The notes beneath the pieces are model-generated. The model had not been told where the DNA came from. It did not search any database and was given only the letters and a program-made list of their open reading frames with translations. From contig JBBHKE010002620.1 in assembly GCA_037447655.1 (NCBI GenBank), positions 279,881 through 343,643 of the forward strand: a stretch of DNA of 63,763 nt, given 5' to 3'. Origin of the DNA: Zygnema cylindricum (Eukaryota; Streptophyta; Zygnematophyceae; Zygnematales; Zygnemataceae). Positions 11,297 through 19,389 of this stretch are shown here, one piece after another. Position 1 is the first letter of the stretch. Each line of letters begins with the position of its first letter. A program made the translations under genes and the position numbers.

Positions 11297-11773
11297 TTAG
11301 AATAGTGGTTGAGGAAGAACCTTTGTCAAAAAATCGGCCATTAGTTGAGTAGTGGGACAGTGGTAGAAATGAACAGGGCCTGCAGCAATGGCCTTGCGAG
11401 TAAAGTGAAATTGGATGTCAATGTGCTTCTTCCGACGATGATGAACATGATTGTTCATCAAGGCAAGGTCCCCTTGAGATTCACAAAAGATAGGTGTGGT
11501 AGATGATGGACAAAATTGAAGATTGAGGAAGAGAGAGCGAAGCAAGAGAGCCTCCTTAGTGGCATGAGTGGTAGACATGTACTCAGCTTCAGTTGAGGAG
11601 AGAGCAACGGTAGGTTTCTTTTTAGAGGCCCAAGAGACAAAAGCATTGCCGAGTGAGAAACAAACGCCGGTGGTGCTGCGCCGGTGGTTCTCATACTCGT
11701 CGGGTAACTTCATGATGAGAGTGTTAACTTTCTTTTTCATTGTAATTGTCCATCCGACACTCTCCATCTCCAT
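11297..11773 (-). pseudogene. Chimeric copia ORF: Gag fragment fused to RNase H (copy 1)
   Basis: A 158-codon open frame joins a Gag segment (VNTLIMKLPDEYEN) directly to an RNase H segment (HRRSTTGVCFSLGNAFVSW, ALSSTEAEYMSTTHATKEA, ADFLTKVLPQPLF). The Gag part matches element B (24058-24255), whereas the RNase H part differs from that of B and resembles a separate copia lineage. Protease, integrase and RT are missing. The same junction recurs at 13961-14224. Gag sequence stops near 11790 where LINE sequence begins. Confidence 0.7.
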
Positions 11774-11789
11774 ATACTGATAAGAAAGA

Positions 11790-13000
11790 TCATTATAGTA
11801 GTCTTCTCACCACATCGTGCCTTGTGGCAGTCACCAAACCTAATGGTGAAGTCTGCCCTATTGCCGTGGGAGAGGTTTAATATAGATTGGTTGCTCGTGC
11901 GATATGTCTCGAGCTCCAACCAACTTTCCATGATTATTTCTCTCCTCATCAGTTTGGAGTGGCCACGAGAGGAGGTTGTGAGGCCGTGGTCCACGCGATT
12001 AGGGATTTGTTGGATGTGCATCCGGATTGGTTGGTCCTTCAGGTCGACGTTTACAATGCTTTCAATACGGTGGATCGGAATGTGATTTTCTCGGAGCTTA
12101 TGGCGGCTCCATCTCCGATTGTCCAATTATATCCCTTAAAAAGAGCTTTCTATTCTTTGACAAACAGCCTTTCCTTCTCGGCCAACAGTGATCTCACTCC
12201 TCTCTCCTTTGCGACTCGCACTCGTCGGGGAGACCCTCTTAGCGAACCTTTGTTAGCCCTTGCCTATTACCGGGCCCTTTGTGCTTCCGCAGCCGCCTTC
12301 CCTTCTTGCCTTTTCCCTTTGGTTGCACATGATACGCACATTATTGGGCCTAGAGAACAAGTCGTGTTGGCATATGATTTTTTCAAGGAACGTTTAGCAG
12401 AACTCAACCTTTCAATCTAACCTTGGAAGTGTGTTATTTGGTCTCCTCGAGATATTCCACCTTCCTTTACTCCCCCTGTTAATATTCAAACACTTTCTCC
12501 CTCCAATGGCATTCGTGTGCTTGGTTGCCCCCTTGGTTTGGATACTTTCGTCACCCAATTCCTTCATGATGCTTTACAATCAGATCTTGCCCAAGTGGAT
12601 GACCTTCCTCACCTTCCCGATCCCCAAGTGGCTTTTGCTATGTTAACCAGGTGTTTTTCCCCACCGCCCTTCTTACCTTACTCGTACTTCCCCTCCCACC
12701 TCGACGTTTTTCTCCTCTCTCTCGATTTTTGACAATCGCCTCATGGATGTCCTCCACGCTCTATTAGGTCATGGGGAATTCGATCGCGAGTATGGGCCCT
12801 CGGCCCACATTCAGGCATCCCTCCCTGTCTCTTCTAGGGGGGGTTGGGTCTATTATCGACGGCTCGTGTTGCTCCTGCTGCTTATTTGAGAAATTGTGCG
12901 TTATTGCCTCTACTCTTGTTCCCATTTCTTGGCTGGGGACACTCCCGTTCCAGCTGTCGTTATTTCCCGTGTTTCGGACAGTGTGTTCGCCTTTCAACGG
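11790..13000 (+). pseudogene. LINE-like reverse transcriptase, second copy
   Basis: The strongest RT homology among the LINE pieces: TKPNGEVCPIAVGEV, then HQFGVATRGGCEAVVHAIRD, VLQVDVYNAFNTVDRN with the first catalytic Asp, and TRRGDPLSEPLLALAYYRAL. The catalytic box that should read xADD is LVAHDTHIIGP, so one Asp is His and the enzyme is inactive. The frame breaks near 12420 and again before 12730. The 3' part matches 1-180 and 1682 onward. Family: non-LTR retrotransposon RT. Confidence 0.75.
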
Positions 13001-13170
13001 TGTGTCTTTTCGTAAGAAGAGGAAGAAAATATATAAATCTAAACCTTGGCCAAAGGTCCAGGAAAATAGATAATGAAAGGTATAATACTAGACTACGTAC
13101 TCTAGCATTAAGATCAATAATTGAAGTTTGAAGCAAAAAAAAATAGGGACGAATATAGGATTCCAATACC
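13001..13170 (-). repeat. Short F-type LTR, diverged copy
   Basis: Colinear with 11086-11251 over most of its length (CGTAAGAAGAGGAAGAAAAT onward). On its right the minus strand has a G7 purine run, the polypurine tract. Confidence 0.55.
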
Positions 13171-13215
13171 CCCCCCGCTTTGCTAGAAACGGAGGCCGGC
13201 TGAGGATCGGTGAGC

Positions 13216-13518
13216 TTAGAATAGTGGTTGAGGAAGAGCCTTTGTCAAAAAATCGGTCATTTGTTGAGTAGTGGGGCAGTGGTAGAAATGAACAGTGCTT
13301 GCACCAATGGCCTCGCGAGTAAAGTGAAATTGGATGTCAATGTGATTTGCCTGACGATGATGAACAGTATCGTTCATCAAGGCAAGGGCCTGTTGAGAAT
13401 CACAAAAGATAGGTGTGGCAGATGATGGACAGAATTGAAGATTGAGGAGGAGAGAGCGAAGCCAGAGAGCCTCCTTAGTGGCGTGAGTGGCCGACATGTA
13501 CTCAGCTTCAGTTGAGGA
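13216..13518 (-). pseudogene. F-type copia RNase H, C-terminal part (copy 2)
   Basis: Encodes STEAEYMSATHATKEALWL, IFCDSQQALALMND and MTDFLTKALPQPLF up to the stop. The frame is entered from TRIM sequence on the right, because the TRIM interrupts the domain at 13518. The upstream half continues at 14039. Confidence 0.75.
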
Positions 13519-13747
13519 TGTTAGATTTCCTAGAAATCCGAGATTCGGCATGTCCCACACTTGGGAAAATTGAGCTCGCCAGGGTTCGAACCTGGGACCT
13601 TTCACTTCAGCTGCGAATGCACTACCATTGTGCCACCAGCTCGATGTTGAGACTGGCGGGTCCGTACCCATTTATTACGGGCGGCTCGAGTATGGATATT
13701 TCCATATTCTACCCCGTATTGGACCGGCTTCACGTGCCAATCCAACA
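13519..13747 (-). repeat. 3' LTR of the TRIM
   Basis: 229 bp, same length as the partner LTR, with only a handful of substitutions. That near-identity argues for fairly recent insertion. Contains the tRNA-like sequence at 13572-13642. Confidence 0.9.
13572..13642 (-). tRNA. tRNA-like cloverleaf inside the TRIM 3' LTR
   Basis: 71 nt. D stem GCAC/GTGC, anticodon stem TTCGC/GTGAA, T stem CCAGG/CCTGG with loop TTCGAAC. The acceptor stem has one mismatch in this copy (G6 against G67). A box TGGCACAATGGTAGTGC and B box GGTTCGAACCC are intact. Position 33 is G instead of the usual T and the anticodon position reads CTG, so a translational role is unlikely. Confidence 0.7.
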
Positions 13748-13804
13748 CCCCCCCTCACGGGAAAGCCGGTCAAACCATCCGCAATCCCGCTGGCTTTGAT
13801 ACCA
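13748..13804 (-). other. TRIM internal domain: PBS and polypurine tract only
   Basis: The PBS is at 13792-13804 (minus strand TGGTATCAAAGCC, directly after the 5' LTR). The polypurine tract is at 13748-13756 (GAGGGGGGG, directly before the 3' LTR). About 35 bp lie between them, with no ORF. Confidence 0.85.
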
Positions 13805-14033
13805 TGTTAGATTTCCTAGAAATCCAGGATTCGACATGTCCCACACTTGGGAAAATTGAGCCGGCCAGGGTTCGAACCTGGGACCTTTCACTTCAGCTGC
13901 GAACGCACTACCATTGTGCCACCAGCTCGATGTTGAGACTGGCGGGTCCGTACCCATTTATTACGGGTGGCTCGAGTATGGATATTTCCATATTCTACCC
14001 CGTATTGGACCAGCTTCACGTGCCAATCCAACA
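13805..14033 (-). repeat. 5' LTR of the TRIM
   Basis: 229 bp, TGTTGGATTGG...ATCTAACA in the element orientation. Contains the tRNA-like sequence at 13858-13928. Confidence 0.9.
13858..13928 (-). tRNA. tRNA-like cloverleaf inside the TRIM 5' LTR
   Basis: 71 nt that fold completely: acceptor GAGCTGG/CCGGCTC (7 bp, one wobble), D stem GCAC/GTGC, anticodon stem TTCGC/GTGAA (one wobble), T stem CCAGG/CCTGG, T loop TTCGAAC. A and B boxes are intact. The discriminator base is A and a TTTT run starts 2 nt after the 3' end (plus-strand AAAA 13852-13855), a Pol III terminator. G replaces the invariant T33 in the loop AGCTGAA, so it looks like a promoter module and not a decoding tRNA. It is in sense with the element. 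Isotype of origin unclear. Confidence 0.75.
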
Positions 14034-14038
14034 CAGGA

Positions 14039-14290
14039 GAGAGCGGCATGAGTGGCCGACATGTTCTCAGCTTCAGTTGAGGAGAGAGCAACAGTTGTTT
14101 TCTTTTTAGAGGCCCAAGAGACAAAAGCACTGCCGAGTGAGAAACAAACGCCAGTGGTGGTGCGCCGGTGGTTCTCATACTCGTCGGGTAACTTCATGAT
14201 GAGAGTGTTAACTTTCTTTTTCATTGTACTTTTCTATCCGGCACTCTCCATCTCCATGTATTGACAAGAAAGATCATTAGAGCAGTCTAA
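14039..14290 (-). pseudogene. Chimeric Gag/RNase H ORF (copy 2), upstream part
   Basis: Encodes VNTLIMKLPDEYEN joined to HRRTTTGVCFSLGSAFVSW and ALSSTEAENMSATHA, the same fusion point as at 11297-11773. About 40 bp next to the TRIM (GAGTGGCCGACATGT...CAGTTGAGGA) are duplicated on both sides of it (13487-13518 and 14051-14082). Confidence 0.7.
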
Positions 14291-14885
14291 CATCTTTCCC
14301 CCTTTGGAAGTATAATTTACCAACTTTTGCTCTGCCAACTAGAGCTCTTGAATCGTACCAGCTCTATAGATCTTTATCAAACTCACCCACAACTCCTCAG
14401 CCTTGCAAACGTGAAAATAAGGAGTTGCCAAAGCACCAACAACTCCTCGGCCTTGTAAACGTGAAAATGAGGAGTTGCCAAAGCTTGAGTGAGATGTCTT
14501 AGAATGAAGTTCTTGGCAGCCATGTTGGTGTCTTCCCACATTTGGGTGTCGTTCTCCGCGATCTTCACGATCCCCGCTCCAGATGTCGTGGAAATAGGAG
14601 CAATGGGAGTAAGAGGTGTCTCCTTTTCTTTCCCCTTTTTGGACACGCTGTTGTCTCCATCATTTGCCTCCTCTGCTGCAGCAGATGCTGCTGCAGAAAA
14701 CCTTACTCCACCGAACCCTGGTGGAGTTCCTTGAGGTGGACGTTTCACTTGTGCACAAATAATACCCCAGTTTCGTTTTTAAAACAAAGCCCTTGTTCTT
14801 ATGGCTTCCCAATAGATGAACCGTGATCCATTGAAGATGGGCACCTTAGATGGTGGGCCCATAACCTGTAATTGTGTGTCCTCCA
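14290..14885 (-). pseudogene. Element A Gag, N-terminal part
   Basis: ATG at 14885 inside the LTR end; codons run through the PBS (QVMGPPSKVPIFNG) and on to GVRFSAAASAAAEEANDG, MWEDTNMAAKNFILRHLTQA and YKAEEL. It closely matches Gag of element B (24209-24769). In-frame stops near 14780 and a local duplication near 14395-14470 (GTGAAAATGAGGAGTTGCC) break it. Confidence 0.7.
14852..14866 (-). other. PBS of element A (half initiator tRNA-Met)
   Basis: The plus strand reads GGTGGGCCCATAACC, identical to the tRNA anticodon arm, directly next to the LTR end at 14867. Confidence 0.8.
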
Positions 14886-15860
14886 TTGGACTACAGAAAT
14901 CAGGAAGCCTCTACATAGTTGTTAACTAACCCACTTCCAATTGCAACCACCACTGTCCAAGTTGACAACTAGTCAATCTGACTGCATCCTTGTGCACTGT
15001 AGACTACCCTGAGTTTGTACAAAAAAGAATCATTGAAAACACCCAACTAGGCGATTAGTTATAGGGTGGCAAAGATGCCAATTTATACAAACTCTCAAAC
15101 AGAGAGAGGACTACCTACCAGATTTTTCTAAGTCTTCGTTCCCTCTCACAACCCCTGTCTACTAACTGTACGAACCTATAATATCACTGTACAGTACAAG
15201 AAAGTAGTTCTGCCGATGTACTTTCTGTACGGCCTCTGTACGACAAGGCCATTAAGTGGACGCGTGTCCACTTTCCACTCGTCCGTACGTTTCTCGTAAT
15301 TCTCACAATCACATGTTATCTCTCCACGTGGGGCCAAGTCATGCCACGTCATAAAACACCAAAGTGACCATTCCGGGATCTCGGCGATGATGTGGGCCGT
15401 TGGATAAAAACCGGCATTCAATATTGACCGTCGAAACAAATGTCCGATTCATTTGTTTCGTGCCGTATTATATTCACACTGTGTATAACAGGTTCTACGT
15501 CCTTTCATTTGTATTTCCATTAATCCGTTTATCGACCGTAACATAGTTTAAATATTAATCATACCCTATATACTTCAACCAACTTCTACGATAGACCGGT
15601 TAGGGCTGACGGCTACGCCACGCTCTGCTGGTCGGAGGTTCGAGTAGTGCCGGACTCAACCTTTTGTTGAGAGTGACATAAGTCACTCTTCAGTCCTGCT
15701 TATTAGGCTAAGGTAGCCATGGTTTCCCTTCTATTTCTCTCTCTCCTTCAGTGACTACAACAAGTATGGGGGATAGAGAGTAAAGGTGAAAGCAAGCTGC
15801 CTACTCTTTTCTTTTATTTTAGATCTAGAAAATATCCTATAAATCTAGTGATTTTCAACA
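14867..15860 (-). repeat. 5' LTR of element A (B-type, 994 bp)
   Basis: Colinear with the B LTRs at 19390-20408 and at 24750-25031 plus 32818-33530. TATA on the minus strand at 15081-15087, a GTAC cluster at 15170-15245, an antisense tRNA-like module at 15592-15654, then two inverted repeats (GAGTGAC/GTCACTC at 15670-15690 and a larger one around GTAGCCATGG). Confidence 0.85.
15592..15654 (+). other. Antisense tRNA-like module in LTR A
   Basis: GACCGGTTAGGGCTGACGG resembles the D arm of a tRNA, and GGAGGTTCGAGTAG a T arm with a B-box core. A TTTT run follows at 15661. The cloverleaf is incomplete. It is homologous to 20131-20191 in B. Confidence 0.5.
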
Positions 15861-16448
15861 GACGAAGAGGTTGGAATCCAAGCTTTGCGGAAGCTCAAGG
15901 GGAAACGGGTGGCTGATAGCGGGTTAGAACTTGCAATGGGGGCAGATGACAAAGTTTTCATGTACAATTGCCTGAATTGTCAACAAACCGGGCATGGGTG
16001 GCAACGTTGCCCAAGGAAACTCAAACCTGAACTCGCCATCAAACAAAAGGAATTTGAGAACGAACGTGCTCAAAGGATTCGAAAGCAGATGGAACAGAGA
16101 AAAGGAGAGGGCGGGGTAGGAAAAACCTCGGTGAACAAAGAAACTTACGGCCCAACCTCCCGGACCGAAACATCAAAGATGTCTCAATCTCAGCTAAGGC
16201 AAATAAAGCTTCCCAAATTTGATGATGCACTGGTGTCAAATGAGTTGAGGGGAAAATACATCACCAAAGGCTCGAAATGTGCAGCCTGTGGTTTCATAGG
16301 ACACCAGGAGGAACAGTGTTTCCGCCGAAATGGAGTCCGAAAAGAAATGATGGACTTTGTTTTGTTCATTGGTGAAGGAGAAACTGCAGTAAATCCTCTC
16401 CCACTTCAACTTCTTTACCCTTGGGGTCGTCGTGTCCCGTCACAATAG
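15861..16448 (+). pseudogene. Gypsy-1 Gag, C-terminal part with two zinc knuckles
   Basis: The frame is open from the LTR edge (DEEVGIQALRKLKGKRV) and is therefore truncated on the left by element A. It carries CLNCQQTGHGWQRC (CX2CX4HX4C) and about 110 residues later CAACGFIGHQEEQC, two zinc knuckles separated by a Lys/Glu-rich linker. This is a Ty3/gypsy type nucleocapsid region; it binds the element RNA. The order with the protease downstream supports gypsy gag-pol. Confidence 0.75.
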
Positions 16449-17375
16449 AGGAACCAGAATGGACAAAGGTCATTCCGCCAAAGCTTACATTAGAAAGGAT
16501 CATCCAACAGCAGAGCCGACAATTGGCCGCAATGGCAGCAAAATTAGCTGCCCTCCGCTTAGAATCGTCATCCCGGGCCCGTCCTCTCAATGTAGCAGAA
16601 AGACTCCAAAAATAGAAACATGAGTTATTACAAAAGCTCGCGGAGCTTAAACAGCAGACCACAATAGGTGAGGATGATGTTGACCTAATAGGATGGGATT
16701 TGGAACCTCCAAAGGCCCACCACGCACACACTTTTCCGTCAAAAGCTTGAAATGTGGGGGTGGGAGATAGCAGGCGACAACTTCGCCATTCTACCTCGGA
16801 CGAAAGAAAAGACAGCCCCCAAAAGGCCCAGTAAGACCATAACATGAAGGTCACGGGACCATTATCCTTCACTCCCCAGGCAGTCATCCTAAACAGTGAC
16901 ATCGGTCTCGGAATTAAATCAGCTCACCCACCATCTCTCCGTACAAAACAAAAATTGCCTCCCGGTTTCAAGCATTATCAGTCAGAGAAGCAACTGCGAG
17001 AGAAAGAATCCTTGGAGAGAGAGAGACAAAGCAATGAAGACTGGTTTGAGAAATACATGGCTGAACGCTCAGAACACGAGACTTCCAGAACTCCTCCCGT
17101 ACACTATTTTGACATCGACACTGAGGAAGCAGGGGAGAAGGACTTTGGGAAACATGAGGAACTTAGTTCCACAATTGCATCGCCTAGTATCAACTTCTTT
17201 CCTCCAAACTAACCCTCATGTTAGTGAGGTACCTTATGCCCTGCGCACTCACGCATGTTAAAACCCTGGCCTTGTCCTACATCTTCTCGAAGAAATCCTC
17301 ATTCAAGCACTTGGAGAGAAAATACACTCGGAGAGAGAAAAATTCGCTTCGAGAAATCAGCCCAGAGCCGTCTTT
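16449..17375 (+). pseudogene. Gypsy-1 Gag-Pol linker region
   Basis: Several overlapping coding-like segments in shifting frames: a Gln/Ala-rich helix (LERIIQQQSRQLAAMAAKLA), a Lys/Glu-rich segment with KHYQSEKQLREKESLERER, and RREKNSLREI leading into the protease. I do not recognise a domain. At least three frame changes or stops occur (near 16620, 16750 and 17212). Confidence 0.5.
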
Positions 17376-17783
17376 TTGTCCACGGAACCCAAAACCCCTA
17401 TGACGGATAGGGATTATAAAGCGTTATCAGTGGGTATCATTCTAAACCGGACCAAAAATTTCAAGCTTAACGGTTATAGAGGATATCAAGACGCGGTGGT
17501 CGATACTGGGGCGCTCCCAAACCTAATCACCACTGCTATTTTACTGCAGATGCCCAAGGAAATCCTGCCAAAAATTTGCCCGAGTGACATCGGCTTGAGC
17601 ACGGTCAACAGCGGAGGTCAGCCAGTCCATGGGATCATCAAGTCAATGGAGATTGAATTTTCTGATGATGTAGGCCAACGAGTCGAAATTCAGCTCCCAT
17701 TCGTGGTGGTGGAAGGGAAACATTTTGAAATTCTGCTGGGGATGGCTAGATGTACCAGGTTGAATGTGGGGTTAAGTGTCTAG
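17376..17783 (+). pseudogene. Gypsy-1 retropepsin-like aspartic protease
   Basis: The frame holds YRGYQDAVVDTGALPNLI with the DTG active site, followed about 80 residues later by FVVVEGKHFEILLGMARC, matching the flap and ILG elements of retroviral-type aspartic proteases in Ty3/gypsy. It matures Gag-Pol. A stop follows at 17781 and coding-like sequence continues (FTVRDLEDLERTHVVV), so the domain was part of a longer polyprotein. Confidence 0.75.
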
Positions 17784-18170
17784 AAAAAGCAGTTTACAGT
17801 TCGGGACCTTGAAGACCTCGAAAGGACACACGTGGTGGTTTTTTTTGGATTTATGGAATGAGGGAAGACAAATACCATTGTGTCTGGCTATTACCCTGTA
17901 TATGGGACCTCCTCTCCGGTGGAACTTTTTGCTAGCTCCACAGATATAGCCGAAGAGATTTAGCAATTCTCTATTTCCAGGCGGTGGGAAAAAGAATATA
18001 AGGACCGATTATAAGAGATGACGACATTTCGGCAGGGAGTGAATCAGACTTTTTTAGCTATATTACAAAACAAAACAGCTTCACATCTTCGGTCAGAATC
18101 TTCGGAGATAATGTAAAAAAGTGAGAAACTCAATCGACTGGTGGTGTCATTGAAAATTCCCAATTTTAGA
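17784..18170 (+). pseudogene. Gypsy-1 protease to DNMT spacer
   Basis: Coding-like sequence in one main frame with three or more stops (RWEKEYKDRL, TFRQGVNQTFLAILQNKTAS). I recognise no domain. It connects the protease with the methyltransferase. Confidence 0.4.
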
Positions 18171-19130
18171 CTCTAGATTTTATCTCTATTTCTGAGAATC
18201 AATTTTGATTTGGAAGCGGTCCTAAAGGCAGGATACAAAGTTGAAGCCTATGCAGCTGTGGAGATATCCATCGTCGCTCAAGCGGTCAGCGAACACTGCC
18301 TGCAACAACTGGAACAACTATTTCCTCAGCAACTCCTAGTGTCTGCCTTTTCCAAAGCTCACCGGAGTCTTCCCAAGAATGTGGAAAACATAATGACACT
18401 TTATTTAGCTAGTCTGGGAAGAGTGAATCTGGTTTAGGCGGGATGGCCTTGTCGAGGATACTCCCTAGCCGGAAAAAGAAAGGGACATAAAGACAACAGG
18501 AGTAGAACTTTTTTCCAGATGATACAGTTAATCTCATGTATACAAGAGCTCCAAGACACAACAGTAGGGTACGTTTTGGAGAATGTCCACGTGGGAGATG
18601 ATAGACGAAGACATGTTGCCAGAAGTGGAAGCAAGTCACCCATATCTTAGGACCTCTATTGGTCTTCGATGCAGCACAGATGGGATCCCGAGCACACAGA
18701 GTTAGAGCTTATTGGACAAATTTGATCCCGCTCCCCGTCCTCAAGAACCTCTTAGAAAAGCAGATCACAAGCCCCCAAAATTCTATGCAGCAAATCCTTG
18801 AGAAAGGGTGTATAGCGACACGTGTGACAAAAACTGATCGTTCCCCTTTCATCCCGTGCAACGAACCAAGATTTATATGCTGAGCACTTCCGACCTTGGT
18901 TTCCTTTCTCCACAGCCACGCATATCAAAAAGGAGCGCTTGGAATGATGTTCAATAGTAAAACAAGAATCATGACAACACCAACGATTGCAGAACGAGAA
19001 AAGGCCATGGGATTCCATCTGGACACTACAGCCGCACAAGGTATTTCACACCCAAAGAGGTGCAGCTTAATCGGGCAAAGTATGGACTTGAATGCAGTCA
19101 CATGGGTTTTCAAGTATGCTCTTGCATTTT
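18171..19130 (+). pseudogene. Cytosine-5 DNA methyltransferase domain inside a Ty3/gypsy element
   Basis: About 315 codons carry the C5-methyltransferase motifs in canonical order. Motif I: LSLFLRINFDLEAVLKAGY (SAM-binding FxGxG degenerated). Motif IV: AGWPCRGYS with the catalytic Pro-Cys. Motif VI: VLENVHVGDD with ENV. Motif VIII-like: QMGSRAHRVRAYWTNL. Motifs IX/X: TIAEREKAMGFHLDTT and CSLIGQSMDLNAVTWV. The enzyme family transfers methyl from SAM to cytosine C5 in DNA. HRVRAYWTN resembles the DNMT3/DRM class more than DNMT1. Stop codons (18436, 18881) and a frameshift near 18500 make this copy a pseudogene. It lies downstream of the protease in the same orientation. Confidence 0.85.
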
Positions 19131-19389
19131 CCAGGCCATTGTCCCAAGATTCTCGGGATAGTTCCTTCAAGCTCCTCAGTAATTGGCAATACAAGCAACT
19201 TTGCAGTATGAGGGGGGGAGAGAAAGGAGAAAAATCCACATTCCACACCTGAGGATTTCTCCAGTTGGGTGGAGCAACGGCTTGAAAGGAGACTTTTTAG
19301 TAGAGGTCGTCAACAGTAGTGTCTTAGCCGGTGGGGTAAAAGCAGACTTAGAGGTAGAATCACAATTCAACATCACTCGTTGGGGCAGA
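19131..19389 (+). pseudogene. Gypsy-1 sequence between DNMT and the element B insertion
   Basis: Coding-like segments continue (ISPVGWSNGLKGDFLVEVV) but hold no recognisable RT motif. Gypsy similarity stops at 19389. Reverse transcriptase is missing here and at 44254, so sequence has been lost. Confidence 0.4.

Larger units (their letters stand above)
13519..14033 (-). mobile_element. TRIM (terminal-repeat retrotransposon in miniature) with tRNA-bearing LTRs
   Basis: Two 229-bp direct repeats (13519-13747 and 13805-14033), each TGTTGG...CTAACA in the minus orientation, flank only 57 bp. The 57 bp begin with TGGTATCAAAGCC, complementary to the 3' end of initiator tRNA-Met with one mismatch, and end with GTGAGGGGGGG, a polypurine tract. 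That is the complete TRIM layout and there is no coding capacity. Flanks GAGGA (13514-13518) and CAGGA (14034-14038) fit a 5-bp duplication with one change. Each LTR holds a complete tRNA-like sequence. Mobilisation must depend on proteins of another element. Confidence 0.9.
13001..15860 (-). mobile_element. Element A, chimeric copia derivative: B-type LTR and gag joined to F-type RNase H and LTR
   Basis: From right to left: a 994-bp LTR of the B type (14867-15860), half-tRNA PBS, B-type gag, the Gag/RNase H fusion, and a 3' end with a short F-type LTR (about 13001-13170). Protease, integrase and RT are absent. The two ends carry LTRs of different families, so it is a recombinant or template-switch product. 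The TRIM at 13519-14033 interrupts its RNase H. Its right flank is gypsy gag. Confidence 0.6.

Noticed and set aside
13858-13928. A functional, decoding tRNA gene
   Set aside because: The cloverleaf and Pol III boxes are good, but the base at position 33 is G instead of T and the sequence lies inside a TRIM LTR; described as tRNA-like.
16366-16902. 178-codon minus-strand frame opposite gypsy Gag
   Set aside because: Shadow of the plus-strand zinc-knuckle and linker region; no motif of its own.
18752-19039. Minus-strand Cys/His-rich frame in the DNMT region
   Set aside because: Shadow of the methyltransferase, whose motifs lie on the plus strand.
18171-19130. Host DNA methyltransferase gene hit by gypsy
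   Set aside because: The domain is embedded downstream of the gypsy protease in the same orientation with continuous coding-like linkers, and shows no introns; an element-encoded domain is the simpler reading, though not proven from one copy.
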